The position numbers and the translations under genes were made by a program. This document shows positions 8,102 through 15,458 of a DNA stretch of 64,000 nucleotides, piece after piece. The notes under the pieces were generated by a model. It made no database searches. It was not told the DNA's origin and saw only the letters and a list, made by a program, of their open reading frames with translations. Source of the stretch: Antiquaquibacter metalliresistens (GTDB lineage: Bacteria > Actinomycetota > Actinomycetes > Actinomycetales > Microbacteriaceae). The number at the start of each line of letters is the position of its first letter. The first letter of the stretch is position 1. The stretch lies in NCBI RefSeq assembly GCF_029211225.1, contig NZ_JARGEM010000002.1, forward strand, positions 1 to 64,000, in the 5' to 3' direction.

Positions 8102-9105
8102 AACCGCACCACCATGAGCCCCAGGCTGATGCCGCCGGCCAGCCCGATGAGCAGCACGAGGCTGCCCGGCGCGACCATCCCGCGCTCTCGCGCCCGCACC
8201 AGCTGCAGCGGCAGCGTGACGGAGGCGAGGTTGCCGTGGTCGGCGATCGTGATCACCGACTTGTCGTCGGCCACGCCGAGCCGCTCGAAGATCGGGGGCA
8301 GGTACGGCAGCGCCACCTGGTGGATCGCGACGAGATCGAAGTCGTCCCAGCTGAGGCCGTTCTTCTCGAGCAGCGCGAGCACGGGCTCCGGGCCGAGCTC
8401 GAGGAACGCCTGCTGCAGTCCGTGCCCGTCCATGTCGAAGTAGGCGTGCTCGATGCTGCGCGGGTTCATCGAGCCCCCGGTCGGCAGTGTGCCGATATGC
8501 CAGTGCTTCGAGACCGCGACGAAGCTCGAATCGAGGATGCCGATGCCCGCGTCATCCGTCGCCTCGAGGATCACCGCGGCGCCGCCGTCGCTCATCGTGT
8601 AGCCCGGGAACGAGCGGATGAACTGCTCGTGATCGCGCAGGCTCCACCGCACCCCGTGGCTCGGCTGCTCGCCGCTGGCGATGAGCACCCTGCGGTACTG
8701 ACCGCTGCCGATCAGCGCCTCCGCGACCTGCATGGCGTTGATCACCGAGTTGCAGGCGTTCTTGATGTCCATCACCGGGCATTCGAAGCCGAGCTTGGCG
8801 GCGACGATGTGGCTCGTCGCCGGCTCGATGAGATCCTGACTGGCACTCGCGAAGATGAGCAGGTCCGGCGCACCGGGCGACTCCTCGAGGGCGAGCCGTG
8901 CCGCCGCGACGGCGAGGTCGGAGGTCTGCCACCCCTCGGGCCGCACGTGCACGCTGTCCACGCCGGTCAGGCGGTGGATCAGTCCGGTCGCGAGCTTGAG
9001 CCTCGGGTTCGATGTGCGCAGATCGCGTTCGGTCTGCACGGTCGTTCGGGTGCGCTCCGGAAGATAGACGCCGAGGCCTGCGATACGGGTCGAAGCGGAG
9101 TGCAC
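8098..9105 (-). CDS. KAS III / OleA-like thiolase-fold condensing enzyme
   Basis: A 335-residue 3-oxoacyl-ACP synthase III family protein. The catalytic triad is C118 (in DIKNACNSVINAMQ), H262 (AIHQVALPY) and N292 (DHGNLASVTLPL). Such enzymes condense acyl-CoA or acyl-ACP units; OleA joins two fatty acyl-CoAs head to head to give a 2-alkyl-3-ketoacid. The choice of OleA over FabH rests on the neighbours (OleC- and OleD-like genes) and on the absence of fatty-acid synthesis genes here. The GTG at 9105 lies seven bases after a TAGGCT box (9118-9113) whose TAG is the stop codon of the upstream gene, so it may have its own leaderless promoter inside the operon. Confidence 0.85.
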   Translation of the reverse strand: MHSASTRIAGLGVYLPERTRTTVQTERDLRTSNPRLKLATGLIHRLTGVDSVHVRPEGWQTSDLAVAAARLALEESPGAPDLLIFASASQDLIEPATSHIVAAKLGFECPVMDIKNACNSVINAMQVAEALIGSGQYRRVLIASGEQPSHGVRWSLRDHEQFIRSFPGYTMSDGGAAVILEATDDAGIGILDSSFVAVSKHWHIGTLPTGGSMNPRSIEHAYFDMDGHGLQQAFLELGPEPVLALLEKNGLSWDDFDLVAIHQVALPYLPPIFERLGVADDKSVITIADHGNLASVTLPLQLVRARERGMVAPGSLVLLIGLAGGISLGLMVVRL

Positions 9106-9115
9106 GCGTGCGAGC

Positions 9116-10078
9116 CTACTGCCGGGTCGCGCGGTGAGCCTTCACGATGCCATCGGCGGAGTCCCCGATCCCACCGAGCACGAAGACCAGCGCCATCACG
9201 GGGGCGAGAATCGACGCGCCGATCTGGTCGGGCCATCCCAACCGGGAGAGGAATTCGGGGTTGAAGACGCGGTCGTTCAGCACGAGCCAGGCGGCGGGTG
9301 CGACGAAGGCCACGTTCAGCACCACGTTGATCGCCGCCATCGGCCAGGTCCACCTGCGAAGCGCGTAGAGCACGATCGCGAAGGCGAGCTCGAGGCCGAT
9401 GAGCACGTAGACGTACGGGATCCAGAACGACCACAGCTCCGGCTGCAGCACCGGGATCGGGTCGCCCGCGGCATCCACGAACACGGACGACACCTGCTGC
9501 CAGACGAGCGCGCCGGCGAAGAACAGCAGGAACACGACGGAGGCGATCGCCTCGCCCAGCCCCGTGCGGGAGCGCGTGTCCGGCAGTTCGGGCAGGGCAT
9601 CGAGTCGCCACTCGACGAACGGACCCTTACGGGGCTGGCCGGTGCGCTCGAGGATCGCGAACACGAGCGTGGTCCAGAACCCCAGATGCACCGCGATCGC
9701 GATCGCGGTCGCGACCGAACTGCCGATGACCTCCCCGATGCCGTCGCCGGCGATCGTTCGGGCGAGGATGATCGCGGCGACCGCGATGGGCAGCACGATC
9801 GCATAGAGCACCTTCAGCAGGCGCAGGTAGTCGAAGTAGTACCGGGGACCGATGAGCATGTTCGGCCGCTGCGCGTACGAGGCCGCGAGCCGATCGGGAT
9901 CACCGAGCGCGAGCAGCGCTTCGCGCTCGGCGGTCACAGCATCGGCGCCGTCCGCGATGCGCGCCTCGATGTCGTCCGCGATGGATGCCCGGAGCTCGCG
10001 CTCGATGTCGGCGCGTTGATCCTGCGGTACAGCCCGGACGACGGCCCAGACATAGCGGTCGGTGAGCGTGGTCATCAT
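9116..10078 (-). CDS. HAAS-domain membrane protein paired with PadR
   Basis: A 320-residue membrane protein. The first 75 residues are the helical HAAS/permease-prefix type domain (AERELRAS-like helix RADIERELRASIADDIEARI, then LGDPDRLAASY). They are followed by about six to seven hydrophobic segments between residues 90 and 310. Proteins of this layout are regularly encoded beside PadR regulators and are thought to be partners or targets of them. Here the ATG overlaps the PadR stop by four bases. The molecular activity is unknown. Only ten bases separate its stop from the OleA-like gene. Confidence 0.8.
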   Translation of the reverse strand: MMTTLTDRYVWAVVRAVPQDQRADIERELRASIADDIEARIADGADAVTAEREALLALGDPDRLAASYAQRPNMLIGPRYYFDYLRLLKVLYAIVLPIAVAAIILARTIAGDGIGEVIGSSVATAIAIAVHLGFWTTLVFAILERTGQPRKGPFVEWRLDALPELPDTRSRTGLGEAIASVVFLLFFAGALVWQQVSSVFVDAAGDPIPVLQPELWSFWIPYVYVLIGLELAFAIVLYALRRWTWPMAAINVVLNVAFVAPAAWLVLNDRVFNPEFLSRLGWPDQIGASILAPVMALVFVLGGIGDSADGIVKAHRATRQ

Positions 10079-10407
10079 GCCTTCCCTTCATCGAGGTTCA
10101 TGATCGACTGGTGGAGGCTCCCCCAGTCCTTCAGCAGCACCGAGGCGAGCTCGTCGCCCGCGGCGCTCGTGCGGTAGAACTTGCGCGGCCTGGACTGATC
10201 GGTGTTCCAGTCGCTCTCGAGGTAGCCCTGGCTCTCGAGGCGGCGCAGCAGCGGGTAGAGCGTGTTCGCATCGACGGCGAAGCCCAACCCGGAGAGGCGC
10301 TCCAGCAGCGCGTAGCCGTAGTCGGGCGTGCGCAGCACGATCAGGCACGCGAGCACGACGGTGCCGCGCCGAAGCTCCTGCAGGTGTCCACTCGTCACGT
10401 CATCCAC
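10075..10407 (-). CDS. PadR family transcriptional regulator
   Basis: A PadR winged-helix repressor of about 110 residues: RRGTVVLACLIVL, DYGYALLERL, NTLYPLLRRLESQGYLES and the wing RPRKFYRTSAAGDEL. The open frame could begin at a GTG at 10431, but that codon lies inside a promoter: a TTGACA box at 10444-10439 and a TAACGT box at 10420-10415, 18 bases apart. The GTG at 10407 is seven bases after the second box, so I take it as a leaderless start. A perfect palindrome between the boxes is the likely operator, meaning autorepression. As first gene of the minus-strand run it probably controls the lipid cluster. Confidence 0.88.
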   Translation of the reverse strand: MDDVTSGHLQELRRGTVVLACLIVLRTPDYGYALLERLSGLGFAVDANTLYPLLRRLESQGYLESDWNTDQSRPRKFYRTSAAGDELASVLLKDWGSLHQSIMNLDEGKA

Positions 10408-10444
10408 GAGGGACACGTTAGTGTGTGTCACACACCATTGTCAA
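10408..10444 (-). promoter_or_regulatory. padR promoter with operator palindrome
   Basis: Reading the minus strand: -35 TTGACA (10444-10439), an 18-base spacer, and -10 TAACGT (10420-10415). The spacer holds GTGTGTG-A-CACACAC (10435-10421), a perfect 7+7 inverted repeat with one central base. A repressor bound there would block RNA polymerase. This is the only strong promoter I see for the minus-strand lipid cluster. Confidence 0.65.
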
Positions 10445-10459
10445 TCACACGAGTACGTG

Positions 10460-12235
10460 TCAGCCGTCGAGCAGTTCCGACAGCTCGAGCCACCTCACCT
10501 CGGCGTTCGCGAGCTCGCCTTCGAGGGCCGCGGTCTCCTCCATGAGCACCGAGAGTCCCGCGAAGTCGGACTGATCGGCGATCGCCATGCGCTCGTGCAG
10601 GCTCGCGATCGAGGCGCCGAGCTTGTCCATTTTGCGGGTGATGGCCGCGATCTCCTTCTGCGCGTTGCGCAGTTCGGCGCCCGCGAGTTTCGGCGTAGCG
10701 GCCGGTGCCGCCTTCGTCGCAGCACCCTTGAGCTGTCCGGCGCGCAGCTCCAAGTACTGGTCGACCCCGCGCGGCAGGTGCCGCAGGCCGCCATCGATCA
10801 CCGCGTACTGCTGGTCGGTGACGCGCTCCACGAGGTACCGGTCGTGGCTGACGACCAGGAGGGTCCCGGGGAAGGAGTCGAGCAGATCCTCGATGGCGGC
10901 GAGCATGTCGGTGTCGAGATCGTTGGTCGGCTCATCCAGGATCAGCACGTTCGGCTCCGACAGCAGGATGAGCAGCAGCTGCAGGCGGCGTTTCTGCCCG
11001 CCCGAGAGGTCCTTGACCGGCGTGGAGAGCTGCGCGTTCGAGAAGCCGACCCGCTCGAGGAGCTGGCCCGGAGTCATCTCCTTGCCGCCCGCGACGTAGG
11101 TGCTGCGTTGGCGGCCGATCACCTCGCTCACCCGGTCGTTCCAGACGTCGGCGAGCTCGGAGAGCTGCTGGGTGAGCGTTGCGACCTTGATCGTCTTGCC
11201 GCGCTTGACCCGTCCGCTCGTCGGCTGCAGGGAGCCCGCGACGAGGGACAGCAGGGTGGACTTGCCTGCACCGTTCACCCCGAGGATGCCGGTGCGCTCG
11301 CCCGGCGCGATGCGCCACGTGACATCCCGCAGCACGCTCTTGTCGCCGTAGGAGACGCTCACGTTCTCGAGGTCGACCACGTCTTTGCCGAGACGCTGCA
11401 TCGCCATCTGCGACAGCGACACGCTGTCGCGCACGGGCGGTTCGTTCTCGATGAGCTCGTTGGCGGCATCGATGCGGAACTTGGGCTTCGACGTGCGGGC
11501 CGGGGCGCCTCGGCGCAGCCACGCGAGCTCCTTGCGCATGAGGTTCTGCCGCTTGGACTCGGATGCCGCGGCCATGCGATCCCGCTCCACCCGCTGCAGG
11601 ATGTAGGCCGCGTACCCGCCCTCGAAGGGCTCGATGAGGCGGTCGTGCACCTCCCACGTGGCCGTGCAGATCTCGTCGAGGAACCACCGGTCGTGGGTGA
11701 CGACCACGAGCCCGCCGGAGCTCTGCGACCAGCGCCGCTTGAGGTGCCCGGCGAGCCAGGCGATGCCCTCGACATCGAGGTGGTTGGTGGGCTCGTCGAG
11801 GAAGATCACGTCCCAGTCGCCGATGAGCAGTGCGGCGAGCGCGACGCGGCGGCGCTGTCCGCCCGAGAGGTCGTCGACCTTCGCCTCCCACGGGATGTCC
11901 GCGATGAGGCCGGCGATGACATCCCGCACCTTCGGGTCGCCCGCCCAGACGTGCTCGTCGATGTCGCCGATGACCGTCTCGTGCACGGTCTTGCCGCTGG
12001 CGAGTTCGTCGGCCTGGTCGAGCATGCCGAGCGTGATGCCGCCGCGCCGGGTGACGCGTCCGTCGTCGGGCTCGAGCCGCCCGGCGAGCAGACGCAGCAG
12101 GGTGGACTTGCCGTCGCCGTTGCGGCCGACGATACCGATGCGATCCCCCTCGTCGAGGCCGATCGTGACCTTGTCGAAGATCACGCGGTTCGGGTATTCG
12201 AGGTGCAGCGCTTCAGCGCCGAGAAGGTGTGCCAT
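10460..12235 (-). CDS. ABC-F family ATPase (Uup/ribosome-associated type)
   Basis: A 591-residue protein with two ABC ATPase domains and no membrane segment. The Walker A motifs are GRNGDGKST (near 38) and GVNGAGKST in the second half; the signatures are LSGGQRRRVALA and LSGGQKRRLQLL. It ends in a roughly 70-residue charged coiled coil (AQKEIAAITRKMDKL), as in Uup. ABC-F proteins act on the ribosome, some relieving stalls and some giving antibiotic resistance; the interdomain linker does not let me choose. I start it at the ATG at 12235, where MAHLLGAEALHLEY leads directly into the first ATPase domain. It is divergent from the MOSC gene with 24 bases between starts. Confidence 0.92.
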   Translation of the reverse strand: MAHLLGAEALHLEYPNRVIFDKVTIGLDEGDRIGIVGRNGDGKSTLLRLLAGRLEPDDGRVTRRGGITLGMLDQADELASGKTVHETVIGDIDEHVWAGDPKVRDVIAGLIADIPWEAKVDDLSGGQRRRVALAALLIGDWDVIFLDEPTNHLDVEGIAWLAGHLKRRWSQSSGGLVVVTHDRWFLDEICTATWEVHDRLIEPFEGGYAAYILQRVERDRMAAASESKRQNLMRKELAWLRRGAPARTSKPKFRIDAANELIENEPPVRDSVSLSQMAMQRLGKDVVDLENVSVSYGDKSVLRDVTWRIAPGERTGILGVNGAGKSTLLSLVAGSLQPTSGRVKRGKTIKVATLTQQLSELADVWNDRVSEVIGRQRSTYVAGGKEMTPGQLLERVGFSNAQLSTPVKDLSGGQKRRLQLLLILLSEPNVLILDEPTNDLDTDMLAAIEDLLDSFPGTLLVVSHDRYLVERVTDQQYAVIDGGLRHLPRGVDQYLELRAGQLKGAATKAAPAATPKLAGAELRNAQKEIAAITRKMDKLGASIASLHERMAIADQSDFAGLSVLMEETAALEGELANAEVRWLELSELLDG

Positions 12236-12259
12236 CGCCCCCGAGCGTACCGTTGTTGC

Positions 12260-12745
12260 ATGAACGTTCCCGTCGAGGTGGTGCACCTGCTCGCCTCGCC
12301 CCTGCATCGCTACGAGGGGCGGCCCGCCGATGGGCCGCGCGAGGCGACCGGCGCGGAGTCGCACGCGAGCGTCGAGGTGCGTGCCGGTCTCGGCATCGTC
12401 GGGGACCGCTACTTCGGCCACCGTGCGCACGTCACCAGCTCGGTGACCGTCTTCGCGATCGAGTCGCTCGAGCACGTCGAACGCGAGCTGGGCATGTCCC
12501 TCGACGTCGCGGACACCCGCCGCAACATCGTCACCCGCGGCCTCGACATCGACCGGATGCGCGGTGAGGAGTTCTGGATCGGCGACGTGCGGTTCCGCGC
12601 CCACCGGCCCGCGAATCCGTGCGCCTGGATGGATGCCGCGCTCGCCCCCGGCGCGCACCGTGCGCTGCGGGGCCGCGGCGGCATGCGCTGCGAACCCCTC
12701 ACGGACGGCGTGCTGCACCTCGGCCCGACCCTCGCCCGCCTCTAG
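12260..12745 (+). CDS. MOSC domain protein
   Basis: A 161-residue stand-alone MOSC (molybdenum cofactor sulfurase C-terminal) domain. It has the opening AGLGIVGDRYFG region, the RRNIVTRGLDIDRM block and the conserved Cys in RPANPCAWMD. MOSC proteins handle activated sulfur or bind molybdenum cofactor; single-domain members are mostly uncharacterised. A TACCGT box at 12248-12253, six bases before the ATG, suggests a leaderless mRNA. A possible molybdoenzyme (13910-15439) is nearby but on the other strand and separated by the DUF559 gene, so a functional link is only a guess. Confidence 0.85.
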   Translation: MNVPVEVVHLLASPLHRYEGRPADGPREATGAESHASVEVRAGLGIVGDRYFGHRAHVTSSVTVFAIESLEHVERELGMSLDVADTRRNIVTRGLDIDRMRGEEFWIGDVRFRAHRPANPCAWMDAALAPGAHRALRGRGGMRCEPLTDGVLHLGPTLARL

Positions 12746-12797
12746 GACTCACACGCGACGCTGTTCTGACAGCCCCGGTGCCGCGGCCTCCCCTCCC

Positions 12798-12854
12798 CGA
12801 GTGCGCAGTTTCTGCGGGTCGTGGCCCTCCATACCCACAGCAACTGCACACTCG
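12798..12854. repeat. inverted-repeat element, left of the DUF559 gene
   Basis: The arm CGAGTGCGCAGTTTCTGCGG (12798-12817, continuing GT) is the near reverse complement of the arm at 12833-12854, which ends GCAACTGCACACTCG. The loop is about 13 bases. It lies between the convergent ends of the MOSC and DUF559 genes. A related element lies at 13820-13882 on the other side of DUF559. Confidence 0.75.
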
Positions 12855-12875
12855 ACGGCGCGTGGGGTGGAGGGC

Positions 12876-13766
12876 TCAGGGCCGGGGCGACTCAGCGAGG
12901 AGGGCTGTGAGTTCGCCCGCCAGGGAGCCGGGCCTGCGAAGCCGGGATGACGTCACCTCCAGCACGCGCCAGCCTGCCCGGATGAACAGCTCCCGCCGCG
13001 CGATGTCGGAGGCCACCGCGGGCTCATCCCGCCAGTGCGTGTGACCCTGGTACTCGATCGCGATGCGCTCGCGGGGATACGCGAGATCCGGCGTGCCGAC
13101 GAACGCGCCAGCGTGGAACACCGTGTGGCCGATCAGCGGCTCGGGCAGCCCGGCTCGCACGATCGCCAGACGCAGGCGGGACTCCTGCGCGGAGTCGGTG
13201 CCGGCGCGCACGTCGGCGAGGGCGGCGCGGCACGCCCGGATGCCTCGTACGCTGGCGGCGGCATCCACCCTCTGCCGGAGCGTGCCCAGGTCGGTGAGCC
13301 GACCCTTGCGCCGCACAAGCGAGTCGCCGGCCACGACGAGTTCGTCGACGTCGAGCCACCGAGCCAGCTGCAGCCACACGGCATCCGGCGCCAGCACCGG
13401 CAGTCCCTCGCGCTGTCGGATGTCGAGCTCACCGAGACGATGTGCGCTCACACCCCGGCGACGCGGCTGGGTCGAACCGAGCGGAACCGACACGTCCAGC
13501 GGACGCGACGACAGCCGGGCGGGCAACGGAATGCCGTAGAGGAAGGCAGCGGTGACATGGCTGAACGCGAACCGGCCGGGCGCGATCGGCAGGTACGCGC
13601 GGCACCGGTCGAGCACATCGAGCGTCGGCGCGACCGAGCGCGCACCGCGAAACGGCGCGTCGAGGTCGGATGCCCGCAGCCGCCCGGCCGACACGCCCGC
13701 AGCTCGCGCCGCCACCACCGAGAACCGGTCCCCGAGCCGCGGGTCGAGCTCTGCGCGACGAGTCAC
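12876..13766 (-). CDS. DUF559 (VSR-fold nuclease-like) protein with AbiEi-like N-terminus
   Basis: A 296-residue protein. Residues 1-60 look like a winged-helix segment of the AbiEi antitoxin kind (AARAAGVSAGRLRASDL). The last 110 residues form a DUF559 domain of the VSR/PD-(D/E)xK superfamily with the candidate metal site E (SAQESRLRLAIV), D (GTPDLAYP) and ExQ (RIAIEYQG), followed by RRELFIRAGWRVLEV. A nuclease role is possible but not demonstrated for the family. No partner toxin gene is adjacent. It is bracketed by two related inverted repeats, which suggests the gene and repeats may move or amplify together. The start is a GTG at 13766. Confidence 0.82.
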   Translation of the reverse strand: MTRRAELDPRLGDRFSVVAARAAGVSAGRLRASDLDAPFRGARSVAPTLDVLDRCRAYLPIAPGRFAFSHVTAAFLYGIPLPARLSSRPLDVSVPLGSTQPRRRGVSAHRLGELDIRQREGLPVLAPDAVWLQLARWLDVDELVVAGDSLVRRKGRLTDLGTLRQRVDAAASVRGIRACRAALADVRAGTDSAQESRLRLAIVRAGLPEPLIGHTVFHAGAFVGTPDLAYPRERIAIEYQGHTHWRDEPAVASDIARRELFIRAGWRVLEVTSSRLRRPGSLAGELTALLAESPRP

Positions 13767-13819
13767 GCGCCGATTCTCCAACGAGCCCGCGGCATCCCGC
13801 GGAATCGGCCCACAGTGCG

Positions 13820-13882
13820 CGTCGAGTGTGCGGTTCGTGTGGGTGCGCGGGCCCGACACCCGCAGAAACTGCACACTCGACG
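13820..13882. repeat. inverted-repeat element, right of the DUF559 gene
   Basis: The arm at 13820-13844 (CGTCGAGTGTGCGGTTCGTG, continuing TGGGT) pairs with the arm at 13858-13882 (ACCCGCAGAAACTGCACACT, continuing CGACG); 21 of 25 positions match. The 13-base loop contains GGGCCC. It lies between the 5' end of the DUF559 gene and the 3' end of the sulfite-oxidase-like gene. Confidence 0.8.
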
Positions 13883-13909
13883 AATGAAGCGCGGGGTGGG
13901 GAGGGAGGG

Positions 13910-15439
13910 CTACCCGACGTTCACGGTGACGGTGTGCCAGCCCTCGGAGCCGTCCGGGGCGGGCGGCACGCGGTTGCCGGACTGGGTGTCGCCCTCCGCG
14001 TCGGTGGCGCGCACGGCGAGCACGTGGGCGCCGGGCGTGGCATCCCACTCGTAGACCCACTGCACCCAGGTGTCGCTGGAGATCGCCTCGGCCAGGCGCG
14101 CGGGCTGCCAGGGGCCCTCGTCGACGCGCACCTCGACGCCCTGGATGCCGCGATGCTGCGCCCAAGCGACCCCGGCCACCGCGACCTTTCCCGCGGTCAC
14201 GGCGGCGCCGGAGCGCGGCACGTCGATGCGCGAGGCGGTCTTCACCGGCCCGTACGCGGACCAGCCGCGCGGCGTCCAGTACCCCTCGTCGTCCGCGAAC
14301 GTGGTCACCTTCAGCTCGACCACCCACTTCGTGGCCGAGACGTAGCCGTAGAGGCCGGGCACGACCAGTCGCACCGGGAAGCCGTGGTCGACCGGCAGCG
14401 CCACGCCGTTCATGCCGACGGCGAGCAGGCTGTCCCGGTCCTCCTCGAGCAGCACCTCGAGCGGCGACCCGGCGGTGAAGCCGTCGATGCTGCGTGAAAG
14501 CACCATGTCCGCGCCCGGCAGCGGGCCGGCCTGCGCGAGCAGCTCGCGCACGGGCCAGCCGAGCCAGGTCGCGTTGCCGACCAGCCCGCCGCCGACCTCG
14601 TTCGAGACGCACATCAGCGTCACCGTCGCCTCGGTGAGCGGCTTGGCCAGCAGCTCGTCGAAGCCGATCTCGATCTCGCGCTCGACCATTCCGGTGACGC
14701 GCAGCCTCCAGGTCGCGGCATCCACCACCGGCACTTGCAGAGCGGTGTCGATGCGGTAGAACACGTCGTTGGCGGTCACCAGATCGGAGATGCCCGGGAT
14801 GTCGAGCGCCGCCCCCGCAGGAATCGGCGCCGCCACGGTGGCCGGCTTCGGCAACACGATGGCGTCGCGCACGATGTCGACGGCCGTGGTCGCGGCGTTG
14901 ATCGCGCGGCCGCCGATCGCCGCGAGCAGCCCGAGGGCGGCGGCGACACCGCCGAAGCGCAGGAAGTCCCGGCGATCGTAGCCATCGTTCGGCGACGCCG
15001 CCCAGGCGTCGAACCGCCGCCGCATCGCACGGAGCACGAGCAGGCCGACGACCACTCCGGCAGCGGTCGGGATCGCCCACGCGGGGTTGGCCCCGGCCCG
15101 CGTCACCGCGATGGTCCCCGCGACGAGTCCGACGAGCAGGAGCAGCAGCGAGCCCCACGGCCGGCGGCGCACCTCGAGCACACCGACTGCGGCGGCGAGC
15201 AGCAGCACCAGCAGCCCCAACCCGACGAACAGCGCGATCTTGTCGCCGGTGCCGAACAGCGCGATCGCGAAATCCTTGAACCACGCGGGCACGATGTCGA
15301 CCACGAACGATCCGACGGCGAAGAGCGGACTGCTTCCGGGCGCGACCACCACCGCGACCGCCTCGGCGACCCCGAGCGTGACGAGCGCGGCGACGACGCC
15401 GACCACCGCCGACCAGATCAACCGCACGCGCGACGTCAT
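13910..15439 (-). CDS. sulfite-oxidase-family molybdopterin oxidoreductase with membrane N-terminus
   Basis: A 509-residue protein. The first 140 residues hold about four to five membrane helices. Then comes an internal twin-arginine-like motif RRDFLRFGG (156-164) with a hydrophobic stretch. The rest is a sulfite-oxidase fold: molybdenum-ligand Cys C277 in ATVTLMCVSNEVGGG, GYVSATKWVVELKVTTF, and a C-terminal dimerisation-type Ig domain (WAQHRGIQGVEVRVDEGPWQ). The catalytic part should be outside the membrane. The substrate is unknown; members oxidise sulfite or reduce sulfoxides. The start at 15439 (MTSRVRLIW) is 19 bases after the ispE stop. Confidence 0.9.
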   Translation of the reverse strand: MTSRVRLIWSAVVGVVAALVTLGVAEAVAVVVAPGSSPLFAVGSFVVDIVPAWFKDFAIALFGTGDKIALFVGLGLLVLLLAAAVGVLEVRRRPWGSLLLLLVGLVAGTIAVTRAGANPAWAIPTAAGVVVGLLVLRAMRRRFDAWAASPNDGYDRRDFLRFGGVAAALGLLAAIGGRAINAATTAVDIVRDAIVLPKPATVAAPIPAGAALDIPGISDLVTANDVFYRIDTALQVPVVDAATWRLRVTGMVEREIEIGFDELLAKPLTEATVTLMCVSNEVGGGLVGNATWLGWPVRELLAQAGPLPGADMVLSRSIDGFTAGSPLEVLLEEDRDSLLAVGMNGVALPVDHGFPVRLVVPGLYGYVSATKWVVELKVTTFADDEGYWTPRGWSAYGPVKTASRIDVPRSGAAVTAGKVAVAGVAWAQHRGIQGVEVRVDEGPWQPARLAEAISSDTWVQWVYEWDATPGAHVLAVRATDAEGDTQSGNRVPPAPDGSEGWHTVTVNVG

Positions 15440-15458
15440 GGGCGCGATCCTAGCCCGG

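Noticed and set aside
10408-10431. padR start at GTG 10431
   Set aside because: This codon lies in the operator between the -35 and -10 boxes; the GTG at 10407 fits the promoter better.
12798-13882. Inverted repeats as a CRISPR remnant
   Set aside because: There are only two pairs, they are palindromic rather than direct repeats with spacers, and no cas genes are present.
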